A DNA stretch of 64,000 bases, taken from positions 1 through 64,000 of the forward strand of contig DLND01000084.1 of NCBI GenBank assembly GCA_002476905.1. The letters are read 5' to 3'. Source of the DNA: Flavobacteriales bacterium UBA7519 (lineage in GTDB: Bacteria; Bacteroidota; Bacteroidia; Flavobacteriales; Weeksellaceae). The notes under the pieces are model-generated. The model was not told the DNA's origin. It searched no databases and was given only the letters and a program-made list of their open reading frames with translations. Shown in pieces: positions 1 through 7,523 of this stretch (position 1 is its first letter; every line of letters begins with the position of its first letter). The translations under genes were made by a program, and so were the position numbers.

Positions 1-1
1 A

Positions 2-328
2 AGACTAGACGGTCACGTGGTGCAAGGTCACGTGGACAAGACTGGAATTGTAGAGCATATTGAGAATCTGAACGGAAGCTACGTTATAACAATTTCTTAT
101 GAAGAATCGGATGAATATACGACAGTTCCTCAAGGCTCAATTACAGTCAACGGAACGAGTCTGACCGTGGCAGAGAGCGGAAAAAATAAGTTTTCTGTAG
201 CTATTATTCCGTACACTTGGGAGTTTACGAATAAAAAGCATCTTAAAAAAGGTGATGTAGTGAATCTGGAATTTGACATCATCGGAAAGTACGTTGCCAA
301 ACTTTTGAAAAAACAATATGTCATTTAG
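2..328 (+). CDS. ribE: Riboflavin synthase alpha subunit, C-terminal part (5' cut by window)
   Basis: The open frame enters the window at base 2 and runs to the TAG at 326-328, so the true start lies upstream and a GTG at 17 is not the start. The visible peptide begins RLDGHVVQGHVDKTG, which matches the second lumazine-binding repeat of riboflavin synthase, and continues with GSITVNGTSLTV and IPYTWEFTN, both typical of that repeat. The enzyme dismutates two 6,7-dimethyl-8-ribityllumazine molecules to riboflavin in the cytoplasm. Its last 11 bases overlap the sensor kinase gene that follows, so the two are probably co-transcribed. Only the C-terminal half can be judged here. Confidence 0.93.
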   Translation, partial: RLDGHVVQGHVDKTGIVEHIENLNGSYVITISYEESDEYTTVPQGSITVNGTSLTVAESGKNKFSVAIIPYTWEFTNKKHLKKGDVVNLEFDIIGKYVAKLLKKQYVI

Positions 329-1772
329 TAATTATAAAGGTTACCGTTTACGAAACCGGGTTTTCTTAGGTTTTATGGCTATTTGTTTACTGAGTATAGT
401 TACTTCAGGTGTTCTTTCTTTTGTGATATTGAGAAACAATGCTAAAGAACAAAGCCGTACCGATATGCAGAATAAATCCGAAGCGCTAATGTCGTCCCTG
501 GATTATGCGCTTAGCCACTCAACGGTCAAAACACGTGATATTCCTACGGTTCTCGAGAATAAAATCTATGAGATTGCAGATATTAATAAGCACGATATTA
601 TTATTTATGATTTGAATGGGAATTACCTCCTCTCCAACAAGGAGCCAAATCTGGTGGCGCAAAAGAAGATGCCAGCGGAAGTAATCGCAGCTATTCGGAA
701 AGACGGTAAGCGCTATGATCACAAATCCTATGATGAAAATCTTAAAGCCAGTATTGTCTCATCCTATATGGTGCTGAAAAATAACATGCTGGAGGATATT
801 GCTTATGTTTATTTTCCTTATTATCATAATGAAAGTGCCTACAAGGTGGTTTTTAAACACTATTTCGCATACATCGTTGGTGTCAATTTGCTGATTATTT
901 TTCTCAGTATCTGGCTTAGCTGGATCATATCAAATAATCTAACAAATGCGATTACACGTTTCACCTCTATGATCAGTAAAATTAATCTGTTTGATAAAAA
1001 TCTCCAGCCGATCCGTTATTATAAGAATGATGAACTAAATGCGTTAGTTAAGGCTTATAATAAAATGATCTCCGAGATTGCTGACCAAAGAGAGCGGCTA
1101 AGTTATATTGAAAAACAATCTGCGTGGCAAGAAATGGCGAGACAAGTAGCGCATGAGGTCAAGAATCCGCTGACGCCAATGAAGCTGATGATGCAGAATT
1201 TCGAGAGGAAATTTGATCCCAATGATCCTAATAACGAAACTAAAGTTAAGAATCTTAGTGGAGTGATTATTGGTCAGATTGAAGTCATAAGCAGGGTAGC
1301 AACGGCATTTTCAGAATTTGCGCAGCTCCCAAAAAGGAACGACGAAGAAATCAATTTGAATAGGGAGATCCGAAATGTTCTCACTATTTTTAGTGATGAA
1401 AATATCTTCATCCATGCAAGTCATGATAATATAATGATGAAAATAGACAAGGATTATCTGGCGAGAATTATAATCAATCTTGTGACCAATGCTAGTCAGG
1501 CGAAAGCAGATAACAGAAAGTCAGTCATCAATGTAGATATCGAAAAAATTGAAAAGCGCATTAAGATTATAGTTAATGATAATGGAGTAGGGATATCGCC
1601 AGATAAGTTGGAAAAAATATTTGATCCAAATTTCACTTCCAAAAACAGCGGAATGGGAATCGGGTTGACAATGGTAAAACGAATGGTTGAAGATTATAAT
1701 GGAACAATCACTGTTGTTTCTGAAGTTGATAAAGGCGCGACTTTCACAATCTCAATGCCTTCAAATTTATAA
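318..1772 (+). CDS. NtrY-like membrane sensor histidine kinase
   Basis: A 484-residue inner-membrane kinase. Membrane segments lie near residues 15-37 and 182-204 and bracket a periplasmic sensor region of about 145 residues; a HAMP-like linker follows. The H-box reads RQVAHEVKNPLTPMKL with the phosphorylated His near residue 279. The ATP lid motifs are NLVTNASQ (about 387), DNGVGIS (about 421) and MGIGLTMV (about 446). The H-box and overall order resemble NtrY-type kinases of Bacteroidota. It starts inside the end of the riboflavin synthase gene and the trmN6 start directly abuts its stop. No response regulator gene is next to it, so its partner and signal are unknown. Confidence 0.92.
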   Translation: MSFSNYKGYRLRNRVFLGFMAICLLSIVTSGVLSFVILRNNAKEQSRTDMQNKSEALMSSLDYALSHSTVKTRDIPTVLENKIYEIADINKHDIIIYDLNGNYLLSNKEPNLVAQKKMPAEVIAAIRKDGKRYDHKSYDENLKASIVSSYMVLKNNMLEDIAYVYFPYYHNESAYKVVFKHYFAYIVGVNLLIIFLSIWLSWIISNNLTNAITRFTSMISKINLFDKNLQPIRYYKNDELNALVKAYNKMISEIADQRERLSYIEKQSAWQEMARQVAHEVKNPLTPMKLMMQNFERKFDPNDPNNETKVKNLSGVIIGQIEVISRVATAFSEFAQLPKRNDEEINLNREIRNVLTIFSDENIFIHASHDNIMMKIDKDYLARIIINLVTNASQAKADNRKSVINVDIEKIEKRIKIIVNDNGVGISPDKLEKIFDPNFTSKNSGMGIGLTMVKRMVEDYNGTITVVSEVDKGATFTISMPSNL

Positions 1773-2474
1773 ATGAAACCTTTCCGATTTCAACAATTTG
1801 AAATTCATCAAAGTTCTGATGTTTTCCGAGTTGGAACAGATGCGGTTTTGATAGGCGCTTTATCGAATGTTGTTAATGCCAAACAAATTCTCGAAGTTGG
1901 TACAGGAACAGGAATTATTTCTCTGATGTTAGCGCAAAGAAATCCGAACGCTAATATTTTAGCAATTGATATTAATCCTGAAGCAGTCCAAATTTCTCAA
2001 AATAATTTTTATAATTCTCCTTTCGCTGATAGAGTCCAAAGTCAACACCAAGATTTTAAAAATTTTGAAACTGAGGAAAGATTTGATTTAATCGTTTCTA
2101 ATCCACCTTATTTTGAAACCAACAGTTCTGAAAAAGATATTCTTGCAAGACAAAGATTAGAATTGGATTTCTCGGATTTGATTCAAAATGCTTCGCAATT
2201 ACTTTCCGATGAAGGCTTATTTTCTGTTATTATTCCCATTGATTCCGAAAAACAATTCACTAAAATCTGTAGCGATAATCTTTTATGTCTGCAAAGAAAA
2301 GTCATTATCAAAGGAATCAATACTTCTAAACCGAAAAGGGTAGTTTTAGAATATTCATTTCAAAAATCAGAAGTAACAGAAGAATATTTCGTTATAGAAA
2401 AGTCACCAAGAGTTTATTCCGATGAATATCTTGAGCTGACGAAAGACTTCCACATATTCAAAAAAACTCTTTGA
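1773..2474 (+). CDS. trmN6: tRNA1(Val) (adenine37-N6)-methyltransferase
   Basis: A 233-residue SAM-dependent methyltransferase that methylates N6 of A37 in tRNA-Val. The Rossmann SAM-binding motif EVGTGTGIISLMLAQ sits near residues 41-55, an acidic DIN at the end of the next strand, and the N6-adenine methylase signature NPPYF at 110-114. Length and the opening FRFQQFEIHQ fit the YfiC/TrmN6 family. The ATG directly follows the sensor-kinase stop with no gap. The stop codon lies inside the stem of the terminator hairpin at 2466-2491. Confidence 0.9.
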   Translation: MKPFRFQQFEIHQSSDVFRVGTDAVLIGALSNVVNAKQILEVGTGTGIISLMLAQRNPNANILAIDINPEAVQISQNNFYNSPFADRVQSQHQDFKNFETEERFDLIVSNPPYFETNSSEKDILARQRLELDFSDLIQNASQLLSDEGLFSVIIPIDSEKQFTKICSDNLLCLQRKVIIKGINTSKPKRVVLEYSFQKSEVTEEYFVIEKSPRVYSDEYLELTKDFHIFKKTL

Positions 2475-2491
2475 GTTTCTTTTCAAAGAGT
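2466..2491. terminator. Bidirectional terminator between trmN6 and ftsE
   Basis: A perfect nine-base stem ACTCTTTGA / TCAAAGAGT with an eight-base loop lies between two convergent genes. A-rich sequence precedes it and T-rich sequence follows, so it can serve both strands. Confidence 0.75.
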
Positions 2492-2517
2492 CTTAATTTT
2501 TATAACTGGAAATTTTC

Positions 2518-3228
2518 TTATTCAAAAAGTTCAGCGGTATCAAGAACAGTTACCTGTCCGTTTTCGCATCGGATGGCTTCTCCAGGATAATTCTGAATCA
2601 TATGATAATCGTGCGTTGCCATTACTACAGCGCAATGGTTTTCTTCTGCCAGATTCTTTAGAAGCGTCATAATATCATTGGATGTTTCTGGGTCAAGGTT
2701 TCCCGTTGGTTCATCTGCAAGAATCAACTCTGGATGATTAAGAAGTGCTCTGGCAATCGCAGCACGTTGTTGCTCACCTCCGGAGAGCTGGTGAGGCATT
2801 TTATGCTTTTTAGTTTTCATACCAACGCTGGAAAGTACTTCGTCAATTCTTGCTTCCATTTTGTGTTTGTCACTCCAGCCGGTGGCCTGAAGGACGAAAA
2901 GGAGATTTTTCTCGATATTTCTGTCTGGTAGCAACTGAAAATCTTGGAACACGATTCCTAGTTTTCTTCTCAGATTAGGGACGTCAGATTGTTTCAATTT
3001 TTTCAAATCAAAGCCTGCTACTTGTCCGCTTCCGCCTTGTAGAGGAAGTTGCCCGTAAAGAACTTTCAGAAGAGAACTTTTTCCAGATCCTGTTTTTCCA
3101 ATCAGGTAACAGAATTTTCCTTTTTTGATATGAAGATCCACATCATTCAGAACTGTAAAGTTTTTCTGTACAATCTTAGCACTGCTCAAATCTATAATAT
3201 CGATACCCGGGTCATTTCTGTGCGGCAT
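2518..3228 (-). CDS. ftsE: Cell-division ABC ATPase FtsE
   Basis: A 236-residue ABC ATPase of the FtsE/LolD class. Walker A GKTGSGKS is at residues 44-51, the signature LSGGEQQRAAIARAL near 148, and Walker B LILADEPTGNLDPET follows. FtsE pairs with the membrane protein FtsX and, in ATP-bound form, activates cell-wall hydrolases at the septum. No ftsX is adjacent, which is usual in this class where the two genes are often separated. The product name rests on similarity to the FtsE branch; a lipoprotein or macrolide exporter ATPase is the main alternative. Confidence 0.82.
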   Translation of the reverse strand: MPHRNDPGIDIIDLSSAKIVQKNFTVLNDVDLHIKKGKFCYLIGKTGSGKSSLLKVLYGQLPLQGGSGQVAGFDLKKLKQSDVPNLRRKLGIVFQDFQLLPDRNIEKNLLFVLQATGWSDKHKMEARIDEVLSSVGMKTKKHKMPHQLSGGEQQRAAIARALLNHPELILADEPTGNLDPETSNDIMTLLKNLAEENHCAVVMATHDYHMIQNYPGEAIRCENGQVTVLDTAELFE

Positions 3229-3310
3229 AATTTGGAAATTGAAAGTTTGTGAAATTCAAAAATAGCAAAAACTTATTTTTCAGCTTTTATTTTTGGCAAA
3301 TTTTAACAAC

Positions 3311-3344
3311 AAAAAATGCTTGAAAAAAAATTCAAGCATTTTTT
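3311..3344 (-). terminator. Terminator after rpmH
   Basis: Stem AAAAAATGCTTGAA / TTCAAGCATTTTTT, 14 bp, with a short A loop. It lies downstream of rpmH and upstream of the ftsE start, and gives a T-run on either strand. Confidence 0.8.
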
Positions 3345-3365
3345 GTATATGATAATTAAAGAAAA

Positions 3366-3524
3366 TTATCTCTTAGCGCGCGCAGCACTAACAGTTAAGC
3401 TCTTTCTGCCTTTCGCTCTTCTAGCTGCCAACACTCTTCTTCCGTTTGGTGTAGACATTCTTTCACGGAAACCGTGTTTGTTTCTTCTTTTTCTTTCAGA
3501 TGGTTGGAATGTTCTTTTACTCAT
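3366..3524 (-). CDS. rpmH: 50S ribosomal protein L34
   Basis: A 52-codon gene. The protein begins [20 protein letters not shown] and continues [21 protein letters not shown], the invariant L34 signature; the product is strongly basic and binds 23S rRNA in the large subunit. The length is close to the usual 45-53 residues, with a C-terminal tail rich in Ala, Arg and Lys as in other Bacteroidota. It is flanked by its own promoter (3569-3599) and terminator (3311-3344), so it is a single-gene transcript here, not linked to rnpA. Confidence 0.97.
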   Translation of the reverse strand: MSKRTFQPSERKRRNKHGFRERMSTPNGRRVLAARRAKGRKSLTVSAARAKR

Positions 3525-3568
3525 CACTAATATATTTAGTTCGTAATTATCTTTTTATTTTCAGACTG

Positions 3569-3599
3569 CAAATATAGAGATTTTATTTTGAGTGGCAAA
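3569..3599 (-). promoter_or_regulatory. Promoter of rpmH
   Basis: On the minus strand TTTG, 19 bases, then TATATTTG: a full match to the Bacteroidota house-keeping promoter (-33 TTTG, -7 TAnnTTTG). The -7 box is 44 bases before the rpmH ATG. Confidence 0.8.
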
Positions 3600-3806
3600 T
3601 ATTTGAAAACTTTTTTCTGTTAATTTTTTAATTTCTATTGATTCTGATTGTTTGCAACTGATTTGTGAAGCTAAACGTGGCTGTATTTCGCACAGTTCAA
3701 AATTCTTAATGAATTTAACTTTATCAAAAAAACTTGGATTGGCTAGTGATATGAATTCCTTCAATAAATAATGATAGATTTGCAGTAGAAAACTAAACAA
3801 TTAATT

Positions 3807-4283
3807 ATGAAAACCATTTCTTTCGCATTGAAAATTATTTCTTTTGTGGTTTTGATATTGATCTGGATTTTTACAATTGTTAATTTTAAAAATCTGCCAG
3901 AAACCATTCCCATTCATTATAATATTGTTGGAACGCCTGATGGTTTTGGTCCAAAAAGTACAATTTGGTTTGAAACGACTCTAACTACAGCTTTGTTTTT
4001 ATTTCTAATGTATGTTTCGAAAAAACCGAATTTCCCACTACTTAATATTCCACAAAATATAAAAGATAATCCTATTCTCACTGAATTTGTAGTAAGTATT
4101 CTGTTATTAATAATTATGCTGATATTTGCAGATATTAATTATGAAACTATTCAGAATGCTTTAGGAAAAACCAATGGATTAAGTTCAATAATCCATTATT
4201 TGTTAGGCTTGGTTTTTATATTTGTCTTTGGACTTCTAATTTATTCTTATATAATTTCGAAACGTCAAAATTTACAAGGTTGA
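3807..4283 (+). CDS. DUF1648-domain membrane protein
   Basis: A 158-residue protein with four predicted membrane segments (about 6-27, 55-71, 93-110 and 127-149). Between the first two lies LPETIPIHYNIVGTPDGFG (30-48), the hallmark of DUF1648, a domain also found in SdpI-like immunity and membrane proteins. The biochemical role is not known. A TAGATTTG -7 box at 3775-3782 lies 24 bases before the ATG. The waaA start follows after a four-base gap, so the two may share a transcript. Confidence 0.72.
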   Translation: MKTISFALKIISFVVLILIWIFTIVNFKNLPETIPIHYNIVGTPDGFGPKSTIWFETTLTTALFLFLMYVSKKPNFPLLNIPQNIKDNPILTEFVVSILLLIIMLIFADINYETIQNALGKTNGLSSIIHYLLGLVFIFVFGLLIYSYIISKRQNLQG

Positions 4284-4287
4284 TTAA

Positions 4288-5553
4288 ATGAAATCTGTAT
4301 ACAATCTTTCTATCCATCTTATGATTTTCGGGATGAAAATCTTTTCACTATTCAATTCGAAAACAAAAAAAGGGTTTCGTGGCAGAAAGCAATCCGTTAG
4401 TATTGTCACAGAAAAACTTCAGGGAGAAAAGGTGATATGGATGCATGCTGCCAGCCTTGGCGAATATGAACAAGGCTTGCCGGTCCTAGAAAAATTGAAA
4501 GAAAAATTCCCTGAACATAAATCTTTGGTGACTTTTTTCTCGCCATCGGGTTATGAGAATGTGAAGAAAAGAAAGCAGATTGCCGATGCGATTTGCTATT
4601 TGCCTTTCGACAGGAAAAAAGATGTGAAAGAGTTTGTTTCTACTTTTGATGCGGAGATTTTCTTCACGGTGAAATATGACTATTGGTACAATCTTCTTGA
4701 AGAATTGAAAAATCGAGAAACAAAGAATTATGTGATTTCCGCTTTGTTTTATGAGCATCAGGTGTTTTTTGAAAGCTATGGAAAATGGTTTGCGAAACAA
4801 CTTCGTCAAAATATCGATTGGTTCTTTCACCAGACCATTAAATCTCAGGCTTTGGCGAAAAAAATCGGCTTAACTAATTCTACAGTTTCCGGCGATACTA
4901 GATTTGACCGAGTGAAACAGTTTCTTGACAGAGATAACCATCTCGAGTTTATAGAAGAATTCAAAGGAAATAAAAAACTGATTGTGTTTGGAAGTAGCTG
5001 GCAGGCAGAAGAAGATATTGCGCAGGTTGTTGCAAAAAAACTTCCTGAAATTAAAATAGTTATTGCACCGCACGACTTGCAGCGCGTTGCGCATCTGCAA
5101 ACTCTGTTTCCAAATGCTGTGCTTTACAGCTCACTTTCGAATTCTCAAACAGTAGACTTTACAACCTGCCAGATTCTCATTATAGATTCAATTGGTAAAC
5201 TTTCCAAATTGTATTCTTACGCAGATTTGGCAGTTGTTGGTGGTGGATTTCATTCGGCGGGATTACACAATATTTTGGAAGCCGCAGTTTATGGCGTTCC
5301 TGTAATTTTCGGTAATCAGTACAAAAAAAATCCGGAAGCAGATGCGTTGATTGATGCCAACGGCGGAAAATGTTTTGACGACTTTGTGGCAGCTTCGGTT
5401 TTCATCAGGGAAGTGATAAAAAAAGATATTGAGAGTAATGGAGAAGGAAAATCCTTCCTTAAGCAGATGTCCGAAAATGCTTATAACTTTGTGAATTCTC
5501 AGCCGGATGCGACAGCGATTATAGTTAAGAAAATCTTGGAATCAAATATTTAA
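4288..5553 (+). CDS. waaA: 3-deoxy-D-manno-octulosonic acid (Kdo) transferase
   Basis: A 421-residue GT30 glycosyltransferase that transfers Kdo from CMP-Kdo to the lipid A precursor at the inner face of the inner membrane. The N-terminal hydrophobic anchor (about 6-22) is followed by WMHAASLGEYEQGLP, with the catalytic-type Glu near residue 59. The C-terminal domain carries VVGGGFHSAGLHNILEAAVYG, the CMP-Kdo binding region. Length matches the family. It follows the DUF1648 gene by four bases, and its stop is followed at once by an AACCACAA-type repeat (5552). Confidence 0.93.
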   Translation: MKSVYNLSIHLMIFGMKIFSLFNSKTKKGFRGRKQSVSIVTEKLQGEKVIWMHAASLGEYEQGLPVLEKLKEKFPEHKSLVTFFSPSGYENVKKRKQIADAICYLPFDRKKDVKEFVSTFDAEIFFTVKYDYWYNLLEELKNRETKNYVISALFYEHQVFFESYGKWFAKQLRQNIDWFFHQTIKSQALAKKIGLTNSTVSGDTRFDRVKQFLDRDNHLEFIEEFKGNKKLIVFGSSWQAEEDIAQVVAKKLPEIKIVIAPHDLQRVAHLQTLFPNAVLYSSLSNSQTVDFTTCQILIIDSIGKLSKLYSYADLAVVGGGFHSAGLHNILEAAVYGVPVIFGNQYKKNPEADALIDANGGKCFDDFVAASVFIREVIKKDIESNGEGKSFLKQMSENAYNFVNSQPDATAIIVKKILESNI

Positions 5554-5630
5554 CCACAAGAGAAACAGAAGATAATTTCAATATTTCAGTTGTTATTTAT
5601 AAATAGATAATGTTTTTTGGATTTTGATAA

Positions 5631-6257
5631 TTACTTTAAAAATCCCTGACTTTTTATCTCTTTTACTATCAAATCCAAATGGTCAGGAATGTTCTCGCAT
5701 TTCAACCAGTTAAAATCCAAACCATTATTGATGCAAAGTTTTTCCAGGTAAAGTGTTTCGTGGATTTGAAAATCGATGTCGCTGAGAAGTTCATCAAATT
5801 CCATCCAATAATCCTCGTCCAGTTTTTTGATTTGGATTAAGGCTTTAATGATTTTATTAATGAGGTAAATGTAAAGTTTGTAAACCGCATCGAATCTCTG
5901 TCTTCCCAGTTTTTCGTTGTGTTCAAGGATTTTATTAATTAAAAATAAATTCAGATAAACATCCCCAAATTTATCCGTCGTGATTTTCACATGTTCCGTT
6001 ATTTCTGCGCTCAGTTTTCTGATCAAAACCAAAAAATATTTCTGATTGGCAACATATTTTGAAATCTCCGTAACTCTTTCGCTGATGATTTCTTCCATCG
6101 CATTTCGTTTGTCATCAGTCGTTTCCGGGTCGATGAGTTCGAAATATAATTTTTTGGAAAGCAATTTGTCTTTCTTCAATAATCGGAAAATCAATCGGTC
6201 TTTCTCAATCGGAGAAAACTCGCTCAAAGCCTGTTTGAATTCTTTTGAATATTCCAT
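5631..6257 (-). CDS. Conserved hypothetical helical protein
   Basis: A 208-residue protein that I do not recognise. It is predicted almost entirely helical, charged and cytoplasmic, with no signal peptide or membrane segment and no obvious catalytic motif. The start ATG shares one base with the stop of the upstream glycosyltransferase (TAATG), so it is translationally coupled to it. Coupling suggests a role linked to surface glycan synthesis, but that is inference from position only. Confidence 0.6.
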   Translation of the reverse strand: MEYSKEFKQALSEFSPIEKDRLIFRLLKKDKLLSKKLYFELIDPETTDDKRNAMEEIISERVTEISKYVANQKYFLVLIRKLSAEITEHVKITTDKFGDVYLNLFLINKILEHNEKLGRQRFDAVYKLYIYLINKIIKALIQIKKLDEDYWMEFDELLSDIDFQIHETLYLEKLCINNGLDFNWLKCENIPDHLDLIVKEIKSQGFLK

Positions 6258-7012
6258 TAATTAAAGATTTTAGAATATTTGATAAAACCGTTGAAAGCCC
6301 AATTAGCTGTATAATACAGAGATTTCAAAGTTGAAAATTTCATATAATTTTTGTAAACCAAATACTGGTCTTTCATAATATTACTTTTATTTCTGGAAAC
6401 GCTATTTGGCAACATTCTGTATTTTGATAAAGTCTTTTTCAAAGGTTTTCCTTGCGGGATTTTCTTTAATAATTCTAACCACATTACGTGGTCTTCCCGT
6501 TTTGTACCTTCGGGGAAATAGAATTTCCCCACTCTTTTGGAATCATACATCGATGCTAAAAGCGATAATCTGCAAGTTTTCAAAAGATTATTAAAATTGA
6601 CGATTGTGTCTGCTTCGAAGTCTCCAATTTCGGTAGGATTCAGATTTTCATCACAACGAGAATAAGTTGAATATGCCAATTCTGCATTTTCGGATTTCAT
6701 AAAATTGACCATTTCCTCAAGGAAATTCGGTTCCCAAAAATCATCGGCGTCCAGAAATGTTATGAATCTTCCTATTGCATTTTCTAGCGAAATATTCCTT
6801 GCGTGTCCAGCACCGCCATTTTTCTCAGTTTTAAAAACTTTGATTCGGGAATCGTTTTGTTTTTCCAGAATTTCCACCGAATTATCCGTTGAACAATCAT
6901 CAGTAATCAGCCATTCCCAATCTTCAAAAGTTTGATTGAGGACAGAATCAATCGTCTCCTGAAGATATTTTGAAGAATTATAACTCGGTGTGATGATTGA
7001 TATTTCGGGCAC
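6257..7012 (-). CDS. Family 2 glycosyltransferase
   Basis: A 251-residue GT-A enzyme. It opens with ISIITPSYNSSKYLQETIDS, the GT2 nucleotide-sugar site, then ITDDCSTDNS, and has the metal-binding DXD-type motif FLDADD near residue 90. The C-terminal part is basic and hydrophobic, suggesting membrane association. Donor and acceptor cannot be told from sequence. It is the first gene of a two-gene unit with the helical protein at 5631-6257; the repeat-filled gap 7013-7523 lies upstream. Confidence 0.85.
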   Translation of the reverse strand: MPEISIITPSYNSSKYLQETIDSVLNQTFEDWEWLITDDCSTDNSVEILEKQNDSRIKVFKTEKNGGAGHARNISLENAIGRFITFLDADDFWEPNFLEEMVNFMKSENAELAYSTYSRCDENLNPTEIGDFEADTIVNFNNLLKTCRLSLLASMYDSKRVGKFYFPEGTKREDHVMWLELLKKIPQGKPLKKTLSKYRMLPNSVSRNKSNIMKDQYLVYKNYMKFSTLKSLYYTANWAFNGFIKYSKIFN

Positions 7013-7082
7013 TTGCGATTTTTTTACAAAGATAAATATATAGACTTTAAGATAATAGATGAAAGATAAAAGACTTTTAATA

Positions 7083-7260
7083 ATTGAAACACTTCGACGG
7101 AGTTTATATTGAGCGAAGTCGAAATGCTCAGTGTGACAACTCTAATGCTGCGCGAGTAATTTTAACAGTGTCAGTCTGAGCGGAGTCGAAGACTTTTGTT
7201 TTATGCTTTTGATTCGTTTTTAAAAAACAAATGTTGACTCGAAGTCGAAACCCGCAGCCC
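7083..7260. repeat. Cluster of GAGCGAAGTCGAA-type intergenic repeats
   Basis: The gap holds several degenerate copies of a short repeat. TTCGAC at 7093-7098 is inverted against GTCGAA at 7118-7123; TGAGCGAAGTCGAA is followed by TGCTCAGTGTGACA at 7125-7138; and GTGTCAGTCTGAGCGGAGTC at 7168-7187 is a near-inverted copy of that. A further copy, GACTCGAAGTCGAA, is near 7236. Repeats of this look are common between genes in Flavobacteriia. No ORF or promoter was seen in 7013-7300. Confidence 0.6.
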
Positions 7261-7317
7261 GACTTATCTCAATTTATTATTTATTTTAATTTGAATCGAT
7301 GAACCAACTTCGTTAGG

Positions 7318-7440
7318 TTTGAGCGGAAATCCTTTTTTGCTTAGGCTTAAGTTCTATTTAAAATGGAATCGTCTGCAAAAAAGATTGGGAGCCCTTCGAT
7401 AAGCTCAGGATAAACTGAAGGCGGAAAAAGCTGCCCAAAA
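7318..7440. other. Structured intergenic element, copy 1 (upstream of leuS)
   Basis: The element starts GAGCGGAAATCCTTTTTTGC, passes through a foldable centre to GCAAAAAAGATTG, then a hairpin CCTTCGATAAG...CTGAAGG (7392-7422), and ends GCCCAAAA (7433-7440). The frame GGAAATCCTTTT ... AAAAGATTG ... GCCCAAAA is shared with the element at 40971-41088. The last C of GCCC is 87 bases before the leuS ATG, exactly as in the other copy before trhO. Function unknown; see findings. Confidence 0.5.
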
Positions 7441-7448
7441 ATTTAAAA

Positions 7449-7478
7449 TTGTCATTTCCTCTCAAAATCTTAACTTTG
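7449..7478 (+). promoter_or_regulatory. Promoter of leuS
   Basis: TTG at 7449-7451, a 19-base spacer and TAACTTTG at 7471-7478, matching the Bacteroidota promoter consensus. The start codon is 45 bases further on. Confidence 0.75.
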
Positions 7479-7523
7479 TGAATCTTAAAAAAAATTATTC
7501 ATTATTAATTCTTACTTTATAGA

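Noticed and set aside
3561-3800. 79-codon minus-strand frame between rpmH and the DUF1648 gene
   Set aside because: It covers the rpmH promoter, has no recognisable domain and has the composition of A/T-rich non-coding DNA.
7260-7523. T-box or other riboswitch before leuS
   Set aside because: No T-box sequence was seen, and the structured element lies upstream of the leuS promoter, so it is not in the mRNA leader if that promoter is used.
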